A DNA stretch of 28,465 nt from an uncultured Actinomyces sp. Lineage in GTDB: Bacteria > Actinomycetota > Actinomycetes > Actinomycetales > Actinomycetaceae. Of the stretch, positions 14,439 through 22,710 are shown piece by piece. The notes beneath the pieces were generated by a model. It was given only the letters and a program-made list of their open reading frames with translations. It did not search any database and had not been told where the DNA came from. The position numbers and the translations under genes were made by a program. The stretch is from contig CALHZX010000045.1 of the NCBI GenBank assembly GCA_938040725.1, forward strand, positions 1 through 28,465. The letters run 5' to 3'. How positions within the stretch are numbered: position 1 is the stretch's first letter; every line of letters begins with the position of its first letter.

Positions 14439-17182
14439 CAGCTGTCCTTCTTCGTCGCGGCCTTCTTGGTGGCCGTCTTCTTCGCGGTGGTCTTCTTCGC
14501 GCTCGTCTTCTTGGTTGTCGTCTTCTTCGCGGCCGTCTTGCGCGTGCGCTTGGGGGCGGGGCCCTTAGCGCGCTTATCCGCCAACAGCTCGTAGGCGCGC
14601 TCGGCCGTCAGGTCCTCGACCGTCTCGGCGCGCGGCACCGTCACGTTGGTCTCGCCGTCCGTCACGTAGGGGCCGAAGCGGCCATCCTTGACGGTGACCT
14701 TCTTGCCCGAGATCGGGTCCTCGCCGAACTCGCGCAGCGGCGGGCGGGCCGTGCCACGGCCGCGCGTCTTGGGCTGAGCGTAGATGGCCAGGGCCTCGTC
14801 CAGGGTGATGGTCAGCAGCTGGTCCTCGGAGGCCAGCGTGCGCGAGTCCGTGCCCTTCTTCAGGTAGGGGCCGTAGCGGCCGTTCTGCGCGGTGATGACC
14901 TCGCCCGAGGCCGGGTCCGTGCCCACCTCGCGCGGCAGGGACAGCAGCGACAGGGCATCCTCGAGGGTGACGGTGGCGATGTCCATGGTCTTGAACAGCG
15001 AGGCGGTGCGAGGCTTGACGGCGCTCTTCTTCGTCTTCTTCGCACCCTCCTCGGCGCCCTCGGCCGCCTCGGGCAGGACCTCGGTGACGTAGGGGCCGTA
15101 GCGGCCGTCCTTGACGATGATCGTGTGGCCGGTCGCGGGGTCGACGCCCAGCTCGCGGCCGTCGTCGGCGGCGCGGGAGAAGAGCTGGTCGATCAGCTCG
15201 TCCGTCAGCTCGTCGGGGGCGACCTCCGGCGGCACGTTCGCGCGCGTCCCGTCTGCCTTTTCCATGTAGGGGCCGTAGCGGCCCACGCGCAGCGTCACGC
15301 CGCGGCCCAGGTCGATCGAGTTGACGGCGCGCGCGTCGATGTCGTCGCCGAGGGAGGCGACGTCATGGCGCAGACCGCCGTGCTCGCCCGTGCCGTCGGG
15401 GCCGAAGAAGAAGCCGGTCAGGAAGTCCGTGCCGTTCTCCTCGCCCGCGGCAATACGGTCCAGGTCGCCCTCCATCGAGGCCGTGAAGTCGTAGTCCACC
15501 AGGTTCGCCAGGTTCTCCTCGAGCAGGCGCGTCACGGAGAACGCCAGCCACGTGGGCACCAGGTACTGGCCGCGGTGCGTCACGTACCCGCGGTCCCCAA
15601 TCGTCTGGATGGTAGCCGCGTAGGTGGAGGGACGGCCGATGCCGAGCTCCTCCATGGTCTTGACCAGCGTGGCCTCCGTGTAGCGGCCCGGAGGCTGGGT
15701 CTCGTGGCCGTCGGGGGTGGCCTCGGTCAGCGTCGCAGGATCACCCTCGGCGACGTTGGGCAGGGTCTTCTCCGCGTCGTTCTTTTCCGCGTCGTAACGC
15801 CCCTGGTCGCGGCCCTCCTGGTAGGCCAGGCGGAAGCCCGGGGAGGTGATGACCGTGCCCGAGGCCGAGGACAGCACGTCGTGACGCGCACCGTCGACCT
15901 CGATGCCGGTGAGCACGCGGATCGTCGCCGTGTAGCCGAGGGCGTCGGCCATCTGCGAGGCGACCGTGCGCTTCCAAATCAGGTCGTACAGGGCAAGCTG
16001 CTGCTTCGACAGGGAACCGGCCACCTCGCCCGGCGTGCGGAAGTGATCACCCGCGGGACGGATCGCCTCGTGCGCCTCCTGCGCACCCTTCGAGGTGGTG
16101 CCGTACAGGCGCGGGGAGTCGGCCACGGCCTCGGCCCCGTAGAGCTGGGTGGCCTGCTCGCGGGCGGCGTGGATCGCCTGGCTGGACAGCGCCGTGGAGT
16201 CGGTACGCATGTAGGTGATGTAACCGGACTCGTAGAGGGACTGGGCGGTGCGCATCGTCGAGGACGCGTTCCAGTGCAGCTTGCGCGACGCCTCCTGCTG
16301 GAGAGTCGACGTCGTGAAGGGGGCGGCCGGGCGGCGGCGGTAGGGCTTACGGGTCACCGAGTCGATGACCGAGGCCGGGGCGTCCGACAGCGCGCGGGCG
16401 TAGGCGCGGGCCGTGGCCTCGTCCAGGTGGAGGACGCCGGCCTTGGCCGCCTTCGCACTCAGCTCACCCTTTTCGCTGAAGTCGGAACCGGTCGCGATGG
16501 CGTGGCCGTCCACGGAGGCCACGCGCGCGCCGAAGGCCTGGCCCGCCGACGTGAATGCCGTGTCGATCGACCAGTACTGGGCGCTCACGTGGGCCATGCG
16601 GTCGCGTTCCTTGGCGACCACGAGGCGCGTGGCCACCGACTGCACGCGACCCGCCGACAGGGAGGGGCGGATCTTGCGCCACAGGAGGGGGGAGACCTCG
16701 TAGCCGTAGAGGCGGTCGAGGATGCGGCGAGTCTCCTGCGCGTCCACGAGGTCGGTGTCCAGGTCGCGCGTGTTCTCCAGGGCGCGCTGGATCGCTTCCT
16801 TCGTGATTTCGTGGAACACCATGCGACGCACGGGAACCTTCGGCTTCAAAACCTGCAGGAGGTGCCACGCGATGGCCTCACCCTCGCGGTCCTCATCAGT
16901 TGCCAGAAAGAGTTCGTCGGATTCCTTGAGGAGCTTCCTCAGTTCGGTGACCTTTTTCTTCTTATCCGGGTTCACCACGTAGTACGGCGCGAAACCGTCA
17001 TCCACGTTGACGGCGAAGCGGCCGAACGGCCCCTTCTTCATGTCCTTGGGCAGCTCGGAGGGCTGCGGGAGGTCACGGATGTGGCCGATGGAGGCGGTCA
17101 CGTGGTAGTCGGGCCCCAGGTATCCCTCAATGGTGGCTGCTTTCGCAGGAGACTCCACGATCACGAGCTTCGTCGCTGACAT
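14438..17182 (-). CDS. topA: DNA topoisomerase I
   Basis: Relaxes negative supercoils by a single-strand break and passage. It is 914 aa. The Toprim domain (1-about 125) has VIVESPAKA (Glu10) and TDEDREGEA (Asp96, Asp98, Glu100), which bind magnesium. The gate domains include the active-site GYITYMRTDST (Tyr324). There is no C-terminal zinc finger. Instead four topoisomerase C-terminal repeats carry RVGRYGPYMEK, KDGRYGPYVTE, QNGRYGPYLKK and KDGRFGPYVTD. A lysine/threonine-rich tail of about 30 residues ends the protein. This layout is the actinobacterial one. The frame extends 15 codons further up, but the ATG at 17182 gives MSATKLVIVESPAKA and has GAAGGGA about 7 nt ahead. First gene of the topA-tmk-holB operon. 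Confidence 0.97.
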   Translation of the reverse strand: MSATKLVIVESPAKAATIEGYLGPDYHVTASIGHIRDLPQPSELPKDMKKGPFGRFAVNVDDGFAPYYVVNPDKKKKVTELRKLLKESDELFLATDEDREGEAIAWHLLQVLKPKVPVRRMVFHEITKEAIQRALENTRDLDTDLVDAQETRRILDRLYGYEVSPLLWRKIRPSLSAGRVQSVATRLVVAKERDRMAHVSAQYWSIDTAFTSAGQAFGARVASVDGHAIATGSDFSEKGELSAKAAKAGVLHLDEATARAYARALSDAPASVIDSVTRKPYRRRPAAPFTTSTLQQEASRKLHWNASSTMRTAQSLYESGYITYMRTDSTALSSQAIHAAREQATQLYGAEAVADSPRLYGTTSKGAQEAHEAIRPAGDHFRTPGEVAGSLSKQQLALYDLIWKRTVASQMADALGYTATIRVLTGIEVDGARHDVLSSASGTVITSPGFRLAYQEGRDQGRYDAEKNDAEKTLPNVAEGDPATLTEATPDGHETQPPGRYTEATLVKTMEELGIGRPSTYAATIQTIGDRGYVTHRGQYLVPTWLAFSVTRLLEENLANLVDYDFTASMEGDLDRIAAGEENGTDFLTGFFFGPDGTGEHGGLRHDVASLGDDIDARAVNSIDLGRGVTLRVGRYGPYMEKADGTRANVPPEVAPDELTDELIDQLFSRAADDGRELGVDPATGHTIIVKDGRYGPYVTEVLPEAAEGAEEGAKKTKKSAVKPRTASLFKTMDIATVTLEDALSLLSLPREVGTDPASGEVITAQNGRYGPYLKKGTDSRTLASEDQLLTITLDEALAIYAQPKTRGRGTARPPLREFGEDPISGKKVTVKDGRFGPYVTDGETNVTVPRAETVEDLTAERAYELLADKRAKGPAPKRTRKTAAKKTTTKKTSAKKTTAKKTATKKAATKKDS

Positions 17183-17489
17183 TGCCGGTCCCTTCCGTCG
17201 CTTCCCCAGTATTTGTAGCACCCTCACTCGCGGTTCACCCGGCGAGGCATCTGGGATGGACCTTACCGCGTCCCACCCTCATCTGGGTACCGGTGCCGCT
17301 TTCGCGCGTCTCACGCCGCCCGGGTTTGACATTGACGAGGCCGTGGCGGATTCTCGCGCGCGGGCGCGCCCAGGCGAGGCGCCGGTGGGCTCATCCGGCG
17401 ATACCTATACATAGGGGCAAGCCCCGACCTCGTCCCATGTCCCCATCGCGTTCATCGTTTGTGTGACGGGCACATCATCGGGCAGAATC
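17183..17489. other. divergent intergenic region between topA and the DUF1266 gene
   Basis: About 300 bases that must hold promoters for both divergent genes. On the plus strand TATACA (about 17406-17411) inside the dyad CCTAT-AC-ATAGG, followed by GGGG-CAA-CCCC, is the only clear -10-like site. No further gene is evident. Confidence 0.4.
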
Positions 17490-18521
17490 GTGAGCGTGAA
17501 CGCGAGTTTCCTGTCCGATATCCCCTTCCCCGTGTGGTTCGCCATCGGGTGCGTCGTCGTGCTCCTGCTGAATCACTACGTCAAGCAGGCGGCCGCGCGC
17601 GCGAAGGGCGCCATTCCCGCGCCGCGTGACGTGCGCAAGGCCGGCAAGGAGAAGGACTGGAACAAGCTCAACGAGCACCACACCCCGAAGATCCACGGCA
17701 AACGCGAGGACATGGCGACCGACCCTCGGGCGCGCCTGCTCGCCCCGTCCATGGTGTACGCGCTGTGTAACGGCGACCCGGTCAACGAGCTGAGGCTATC
17801 GGCCCCGGAGGCCACAAAAACCATGATGGAGCACGACTGGGGGATCACGGACCGAGAGGGGCTCATCCGCCAGCTGTATTCGCTCCTGCGCGCGGGGCAA
17901 CGCGAGGGTTTCGCGTCGCTGCGCGAGCGCTGCGCGAGGCCCGGCTGGGCCGAGTCCGAAATCGCCCGCCTGAACAAGACGGCCGACTCTTCGATGGAGG
18001 ATTGGGAGAGCCGCTGGCGCATCCGCCGTTTCCTGGACAACGACCGAGGTATTCAGACCCTGGATTTCGCCGCGTGGGATTTCCTGCGCGCGGCGAACCT
18101 GACTCGCGCGGGCGCGGGCCTCGGCTGGCTCAGCGAGGACGAGGCCTGGGACACGTTCGCGCTCATCAGCCGCGCGCTGCAGCACTCGTATTCCTCGTGG
18201 GACGAGGTCTGGGAGGCCTTCCGTACGACCCGCTGGCTGTGGGCCGCCGAGGGAGACACGCAGACTGCGGCCAACGACCTGCATGACCGTAACCGAGGCG
18301 AGTTCCTCCTCGGCGCGTCGGGCCTGTGGACGGCGATCCCGTGGGACGCCCCCTACCCGACGACCCGTTTCCTTCTGCTCGACACGCTCGCCGACATGGG
18401 CGCGCTGCGACTGCTGGCGCCCTCGGCGTGGCGCTACGCGTCGGCGTGGGAGCAGGACCTCGATGCGCACGCGCGCACCCGCGCCCCCATGTCCATCGGC
18501 GGCAAGCCAATCGTCCAGTAG
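17490..18521 (+). CDS. DUF1266-domain membrane-anchored protein
   Basis: A protein of about 343 aa of unknown function. Near the N-terminus is one membrane segment (FPVWFAIGCVVVLLL), then a basic linker. The rest matches the DUF1266 pattern as I know it: HDWGITDREGLIRQLYSLLRAGQREGF, later FAAWDFLRAANLTRAGAGLGWLSEDEAWDTF, then SYSSWDEVWEAFRTTRWLW and finally LWTAIPWD, rich in conserved tryptophans. E. coli YbeR/YbeU are relatives without a known job. The start is uncertain: GTG codons at 17463, 17490 and 17496 are all in frame and none has a good ribosome site. A CAGAAT box 7 nt before 17496 would suit a leaderless start there. It is monocistronic and divergent from topA. Confidence 0.75.
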   Translation: MSVNASFLSDIPFPVWFAIGCVVVLLLNHYVKQAAARAKGAIPAPRDVRKAGKEKDWNKLNEHHTPKIHGKREDMATDPRARLLAPSMVYALCNGDPVNELRLSAPEATKTMMEHDWGITDREGLIRQLYSLLRAGQREGFASLRERCARPGWAESEIARLNKTADSSMEDWESRWRIRRFLDNDRGIQTLDFAAWDFLRAANLTRAGAGLGWLSEDEAWDTFALISRALQHSYSSWDEVWEAFRTTRWLWAAEGDTQTAANDLHDRNRGEFLLGASGLWTAIPWDAPYPTTRFLLLDTLADMGALRLLAPSAWRYASAWEQDLDAHARTRAPMSIGGKPIVQ

Positions 18522-18543
18522 CGACGCCCCCGCGCACAGGACG

Positions 18544-18549
18544 TAGAAT
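18544..18549 (+). promoter_or_regulatory. -10 box for the yjdF leader
   Basis: TAGAAT matches five of six consensus bases and lies 128 bases before the DUF2992 gene start; this leaves room for a structured leader. The -35 region is weak. Confidence 0.4.
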
Positions 18550-18555
18550 GAGTCG

Positions 18556-18671
18556 TCAGTCCTGATACGCAAACCGCACAGCCCAGTAGGAAGTCTGGGC
18601 GATGCCTCGCATCCGTCGCTGCCCCGAGTAGAATCCAGCGTCATCGGGTCCACCGTGGTGTACCTGGAGAC
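18556..18671 (+). ncRNA. structured 5' leader, candidate riboswitch upstream of yjdF-like gene
   Basis: Three short hairpins follow each other: GCCCAG/CTGGGC (18581-18586 with 18595-18600), GATGC/GCATC (18601-18605 with 18609-18613) and CGCTG/CAGCG (18617-18621 with 18636-18640). An alternative pairing CCCGA/TCGGG (18623-18627 with 18644-18648) conflicts with the third. TCCA just after 18648 can pair with TGGA in the ribosome site. In Firmicutes, yjdF genes are preceded by the yjdF riboswitch, which senses azaaromatic compounds. I cannot check the consensus from memory, so the class is a hypothesis; the leader's length and pairings are what I see. Confidence 0.4.
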
Positions 18672-18676
18672 GAGTA

Positions 18677-19102
18677 ATGAAGACGGAGTCCACACTATAT
18701 TTCGATGGTCAGTTCTGGGTCGGCGTGATTGAGCGCCACGAGGCCGACCGTGTTCGCGCCGTTAGAATCGTGTTCGGCGCGCAGCCCTCAGACGCGGAGT
18801 TCTACGAGTTCCTTCTCGCTCACGCTAACGCTCTCCTGTGCCGCCTCGACGAGGCCGCTTGGACGCCCGATATGGCCCAACGCCAGACGACACACCACAA
18901 CCCTAAGCGCACACAGCGCCAAGCGTCTCGCCTCGCTCGCCGTGCGCTTCCTTCCACTGCGTCACAGGCGGCGATTCAAGCAGAACGTGAGCGCACGGCA
19001 CAAGAACGAGCTTCCACGACCAGGCAGGAGAAACGAAAGAAAGCTGAAGAGAAACGACGACTCGCCCGCCTGAAAGCGAAAGCGCGCCACCGCGGCCACT
19101 AA
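18677..19102 (+). CDS. YjdF/DUF2992 family protein
   Basis: A 141-aa protein matching the YjdF family. It starts with the family signature TLYFDGQFWVGVIER, continues RAVRIVFGAQPSDAEFYEFLLAH, then a basic helical tail with HHNPKRTQRQASRLARRAL, TASQAAIQAERE and a Lys/Arg-rich end, probably coiled coil. Length is as usual. The molecular role is unknown; in Firmicutes the gene is controlled by a riboswitch for azaaromatic compounds and is suspected of helping cope with them. The ATG has TGGAG 7 nt ahead. A structured leader lies directly upstream. The gene stands alone, followed by 400 bases of repeat-bearing non-coding DNA. Confidence 0.88.
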   Translation: MKTESTLYFDGQFWVGVIERHEADRVRAVRIVFGAQPSDAEFYEFLLAHANALLCRLDEAAWTPDMAQRQTTHHNPKRTQRQASRLARRALPSTASQAAIQAERERTAQERASTTRQEKRKKAEEKRRLARLKAKARHRGH

Positions 19103-19163
19103 GGACTGCACATTAACCTCTCGGCACGCACGTAAACCCCATGACCTGCGCATGGGCGGCGCT

Positions 19164-19243
19164 GCCCACGCGCACTTGATCGGGCCCGCGTGCGGGTGAA
19201 AGGGCCCACGCGCATATCATCGGGCCTACGTGCGGATGTGGGC
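19164..19243. repeat. 40-bp degenerate tandem duplication
   Basis: Two head-to-tail copies (19164-19203 and 19204-19243) begin with the same GCCCACGCGCA and share ATCGGGCC and CGTGCGG at the same offsets. About three quarters of positions agree. Confidence 0.55.
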
Positions 19244-19277
19244 GAACACGGGCGGCCACGAAGTGGATAGCTTACGA

Positions 19278-19354
19278 CGTTCTGGTTAGGAAAATAACCT
19301 ATCCAGAATCGCGGTTCCTATCCAGATCGGCGTTTCCTATCCAGAACGTGCGCC
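19278..19354. repeat. 19-bp iteron-like array with CCTATCCAGA core
   Basis: Three direct copies start at 19298, 19317 and 19336, exactly 19 bp apart, each beginning CCTATCCAGA. A fourth copy (19278-19290) is inverted with one mismatch, and a partial inverted TGGATAG lies at 19264-19270. No gene of known relation to them is adjacent. Confidence 0.7.
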
Positions 19355-19460
19355 CCTCTCCCCCCAGATGAAGGACACCGCGATGCTGGCTCCGCGCCAG
19401 CAGTCCCGCAGTAACTGCCCCCGCACGGAGGCAGTACTCCCGCACATCACCAGCCAACTG

Positions 19461-19499
19461 GAGACACGCAGCCTCACATCCTGTACAATGTTCTGTACA
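19461..19499 (+). promoter_or_regulatory. yefM-yoeB promoter and TGTACA operator
   Basis: GAGACA (19461-19466) and TACAAT (19484-19489) form a promoter with 17-bp spacing. Two TGTACA hexamers (19482-19487 and 19494-19499) lie 12 bp centre to centre; one overlaps the -10 box. This is the core and spacing described for the E. coli YefM-YoeB operator, so autorepression by the antitoxin is expected. Confidence 0.75.
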
Positions 19500-19520
19500 T
19501 AGGCGAGCAGAGGAGCACCC

Positions 19521-19790
19521 ATGAAGACCATGACCTACACCGAGTCGCGCGCACGCTACGCCGAGGTCCTCGACCAGGTCGTCAACGACCGCGAGGAAAT
19601 CGTCATCACCCGACAGGGCCACGAAAGCGCCGTCATCATCGCCCTCGACGAGTACGAGTCCCTCATGGAGACCGTCTACCTCATGCAGTCCCCCGCGAAC
19701 GCCCGCCACCTGCGCGAATCGATCGCGCAGCTGCGACACGGCAACCTCGAAGAGCACGATCTCATCGACATCCCTGATGAGGAGAACTAA
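19521..19790 (+). CDS. yefM: YefM/Phd-family antitoxin
   Basis: An 89-aa antitoxin. The N-terminal DNA-binding half begins MTYTESRARYAEVLDQVVNDREEIVITRQGHESAVIIALDEYESLMET, the standard Phd/YefM fold. The C-terminal part (about 55-89) is the acidic, flexible tail that wraps the toxin. The ATG at 19521 has AGGAG 5 nt ahead; a second ATG at codon 4 is possible. The stop is 2 bases from the toxin start. Both genes share a promoter that overlaps TGTACA sites. A YefM-YoeB complex represses the operon in relatives; free YoeB is released when the antitoxin is degraded. Confidence 0.95.
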   Translation: MKTMTYTESRARYAEVLDQVVNDREEIVITRQGHESAVIIALDEYESLMETVYLMQSPANARHLRESIAQLRHGNLEEHDLIDIPDEEN

Positions 19791-19792
19791 CG

Positions 19793-20056
19793 ATGCTCAA
19801 AGTCTTGTGGACCCCACACGCCTGGAACGACTATGTCTGGTGGCAGTTCGAGGATCGCAAGACCCTCAAGCGCATCAACGCTCTCGTTGCGGATATCCAG
19901 CGCAACGGGAACGAGGGGATCGGCAAGCCTGAGCCCCTCCGCTACGAATACACCGGCTTTTGGTCGCGCCGGATCGACGGACGTAACAGATTGGTTTATC
20001 GCATCACCGAAGATACGGTCGAAATCGTTGCCTGCCGCTTCCACTACGGCCAGTAG
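19793..20056 (+). CDS. yoeB: YoeB-family mRNA interferase toxin
   Basis: An 87-aa RelE-superfamily toxin that cleaves mRNA in the ribosomal A site. It aligns along its whole length with E. coli YoeB as I recall it: KPEPLRYEYTGFWSRRI, RNRLVYRI and CRFHY. The catalytic residues known from E. coli YoeB appear as Glu47, Arg66, His84 and Tyr85, so the toxin looks active. It starts 2 bases after the antitoxin stop, with a GAGGAG in the end of the antitoxin gene as ribosome site. Convergent with the DUF6493 gene 32 bases away, with no terminator visible between. Confidence 0.95.
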   Translation: MLKVLWTPHAWNDYVWWQFEDRKTLKRINALVADIQRNGNEGIGKPEPLRYEYTGFWSRRIDGRNRLVYRITEDTVEIVACRFHYGQ

Positions 20057-20088
20057 CAACCTACGCACCTGAGACACCCGTCGCTCAT

Positions 20089-22710
20089 CTACCCCCGCTG
20101 TGCTCGCGCCGCGCCGAGCGCCTCCGCCGCCTCGCGCGCAAGGTCAGTCGGAGCATCAGGCAGCGCGTCAAGCGCCCGCAGCGCCTTGGCGAGCGTGCTC
20201 GATCCCTTCATCTTGGAGCGCAGCTCCTCGGGCACGCACACCCTCATGCCGTAGTCGCCCGCGAGCGCCACCAGGGCCTCGACCATGCGATTCGCGCCCC
20301 TGACGCCGACCAAGGAGGGCAGTAGGGCGGCGATGGTCTGGGCGACGCGATAGCCGGCCAGCGCCGAGACGGACGCGCAGTCGCTGAGCGTCTGGGTGAC
20401 CCGCCCGGGGCCGAACCACCCGTTGCGCAGCAGGTAGCCGATCTCCTCAGCCATGGCCGCCGGATCGTATCGCCCGGTGTCCGCGAGGCGCGCGATGGCC
20501 TCGGCGGCGATGGCCCGGTAGTGTGCCTGCGCGGCCGTGGACGCCCACGCCAGGGCCGAGTAGGTGGGGGAACCCGGCGTCCGCCATCCCTCTCCCAGCG
20601 CGCGCACGATGACCTCGAAGGCTGTGATGACCTGCGGAAACTTGACAAATGCCCCCTGGAGGATGGGCATCGCATGGGCGGCCAGAATGTCCGGGTTGTG
20701 CTGGAGGGCCCAGGCTGCCCACGCGTAGGCGACGCCGCTCGACCGGTAGTCCCCGGATTCCAGGAGCCGCCCGGTGAACTCGGGAGCCACCCCCGCAACG
20801 TTGGCGAGGGCACCCGCCAGCGAGTCCTCGCCCGTGGCCAGGGTTTGCCCGGGGATCGCCCACGTCTCGTGCATGTCATCGGTCTTGTCGTAATCGCCAT
20901 GCACGACGCGAACCGGCTTCTGGTAGGGAGCGCGGATAATCTGGCGCTCCCACTGCGCCTCGATGGGTTCCAGCGGCTCGGTCAGAATCGGGTCGAAGCG
21001 GTACATGTCCTGACCGTTCGGCTTGTCGTAAGGCTTGTCGCACAATGCGACGCGCAACTGCTCGTGCAGGAGGCGGACCGGGCCGCGGTGTTGCTCCCAC
21101 TCGCTGCCCTTGCGCCGGTAGCCGCGGAAGTGACCGGCCTCGGGCGCGTCCTTGACCTCCACGTCGCGCAGGAGGCGCGAGGCCAGGTAGGACAGCTGGT
21201 TGGCGCCCTTCCAGTTGGGGGCACTCCGCCAGTATTTGGCGAGCAGCTTCTTGTCGGCCTCTGCCAGCTCGATGCCCTCGCCGCTGATGCGCGTCAGGAG
21301 CGCGGGCAGGGCGGCGCCCGCGGCCGCGTCCTCGAAGAGGGCGTGCAGCGCCGCGACGGCCGCGTCGTTATCGTCGGGCAGCTCGGCGGTGTGCGAGGTG
21401 CGCGGCAGGTCGGCGGCGGGGGCGTCGGGGAACGTCCACGAGGCCTGGGCCCCCTCCCCGGGTTCACGTCCCTGGGCGCTCGCGTCGGAGGTAGACGTCC
21501 CCGCAGGCCCGGCCCCGGCCTCGTCCCCACGGCCCCCGGAACCGTTAGAGTCCCCGGAACCGGCGGGGGCCGCGACGAGCGCGGCTGCGCGGTCTCGCAG
21601 GTCGAGGGGGAACTCTGCCTCAGCGACCACGTCGCCAACCGCGGACGCGCAGCCGGGATGGGCCTTGACGAGGGCGGCCAGGAGCCGCAGATGGGCGCGC
21701 AGCAGCTTCTTTTCGCTGCGCGCCAGGACTTGGGTGCTGGCCTGCACGAGGGTGTCTGCCTGCTCATCCGTGAGCTCCCGGGCGATGCCCAGAAGCGCTT
21801 TCTGGGCCAGGGACACGCTCGGCGAGGGCTCGACCCCGAGCAAGGCGATGAGGTCCGAGGCCGCCGCGAGCTTTTCCTCGCGCGTCGGTTCGAGCGCCTC
21901 CCAGGCCCGCGAGAAGACGCGGGCGTTGTAGGCGGAGTAGTCGCGCCGCTGCGCGGCCAGACACTCGGAGAGGATGCGGGGGCGCAGGTGCGGGAAGCGC
22001 ATCGCCATGTAGCGGACGAGGTCGTGGCTGTGTAGGCGCTCGAAGTCACCGCCGGGCGCGGAGGGGTCCTCGCGGTACATCCACACGAAGAGCGCCGAGC
22101 CGGGCAGGGAACCCTCGACGCGGAAGAACTGCCAGAACTCGTGGTCGAGGAAGGTCGGGTTCTCTTCGAAGAAGAGTTGCGTCTCATCCGAAGTGGGGTG
22201 GGGTGCGGGAATGATCCTGCGCGCGAAGTACTCCAGGGAGGGCGCAGACGTCAGGTACGCTCCACGCTCGGCCAGGAGGGAGCGGTAGGTGTGCCAGAAG
22301 GCAACGCCGCCGGGACTCCCGGCGGCCTCCTCGAGCCACTCACCGCTGCGCCCAGCCGCGCCGCGCCTGTGGGCGGCGAGCAGCCGATCCAGGTCCGCTC
22401 CCTCGCGCGGGTCACCGCCGCGGCGGCCCGCCCACCGGGCACCGTAGTCGTCGCCGGCGTCATCGCTCCCGGCCAGGGCGGCGCGCAGGAACGCACACAT
22501 GCGCACCGTGTCCTCTGGGACCGCGTCCCACTCCCACTCGACGGTTGGGGGGACGAGGCGCGCGAAGGGCACGGACTTGAACAGGGAGCGCCGATCCTTC
22601 TCCGAGGCCCCTTCCAGCACCCGCTCGTAGGCGTCGATGGCGCTCTCCCCGGAGGCGAGGAGGCGCTTGAGGGCCGCGCGGCGCTCGGCCAGGGTCATGG
22701 AGGTGGTCAT
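20089..22710 (-). CDS. large DUF6493-like helical-repeat protein (third gene of SWIM operon)
   Basis: An 873-aa protein of unknown function, almost entirely helical with HEAT-like alternation of Leu/Ala-rich helices. It has no signal peptide, membrane segment or recognisable catalytic motif. A Gly/Ser/Asp-rich linker (about 375-440) splits an N-terminal half from a C-terminal half. The last 180 residues (YDPAAMAEEIGYLLRNGW, then SDCASVSALAGYRVAQTIAALLPSLV, and SSTLAKALRALDAL at the end) resemble the C-terminal module of actinobacterial DUF6493 proteins and the end of the adjacent gene product, so the two appear paralogous. The start ATG overlaps the previous stop as ATGA, with AAGGAG 8-9 nt ahead. 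A scaffold or substrate-recognition role is inferred from shape only. Confidence 0.7.
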   Translation of the reverse strand: MTTSMTLAERRAALKRLLASGESAIDAYERVLEGASEKDRRSLFKSVPFARLVPPTVEWEWDAVPEDTVRMCAFLRAALAGSDDAGDDYGARWAGRRGGDPREGADLDRLLAAHRRGAAGRSGEWLEEAAGSPGGVAFWHTYRSLLAERGAYLTSAPSLEYFARRIIPAPHPTSDETQLFFEENPTFLDHEFWQFFRVEGSLPGSALFVWMYREDPSAPGGDFERLHSHDLVRYMAMRFPHLRPRILSECLAAQRRDYSAYNARVFSRAWEALEPTREEKLAAASDLIALLGVEPSPSVSLAQKALLGIARELTDEQADTLVQASTQVLARSEKKLLRAHLRLLAALVKAHPGCASAVGDVVAEAEFPLDLRDRAAALVAAPAGSGDSNGSGGRGDEAGAGPAGTSTSDASAQGREPGEGAQASWTFPDAPAADLPRTSHTAELPDDNDAAVAALHALFEDAAAGAALPALLTRISGEGIELAEADKKLLAKYWRSAPNWKGANQLSYLASRLLRDVEVKDAPEAGHFRGYRRKGSEWEQHRGPVRLLHEQLRVALCDKPYDKPNGQDMYRFDPILTEPLEPIEAQWERQIIRAPYQKPVRVVHGDYDKTDDMHETWAIPGQTLATGEDSLAGALANVAGVAPEFTGRLLESGDYRSSGVAYAWAAWALQHNPDILAAHAMPILQGAFVKFPQVITAFEVIVRALGEGWRTPGSPTYSALAWASTAAQAHYRAIAAEAIARLADTGRYDPAAMAEEIGYLLRNGWFGPGRVTQTLSDCASVSALAGYRVAQTIAALLPSLVGVRGANRMVEALVALAGDYGMRVCVPEELRSKMKGSSTLAKALRALDALPDAPTDLAREAAEALGAARAQRG

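Larger units (their letters stand above)
19103..19460. other. non-coding region with two tandem repeat sets
   Basis: No coding frame is credible. It holds a degenerate 40-bp tandem duplication (19164-19243) and a 19-bp repeat array (19278-19354), then leads into the yefM promoter. Confidence 0.55.

Noticed and set aside
15125..17179. 684-codon open frame on the plus strand opposite topA
   Set aside because: It is fully antisense to an unmistakable topA, rich in Arg/Gly/Val/His, and has no recognisable motif; a GC-driven shadow.
20057..20088. Terminator between yoeB and the DUF6493-like gene
   Set aside because: The 32-base gap has no inverted repeat.
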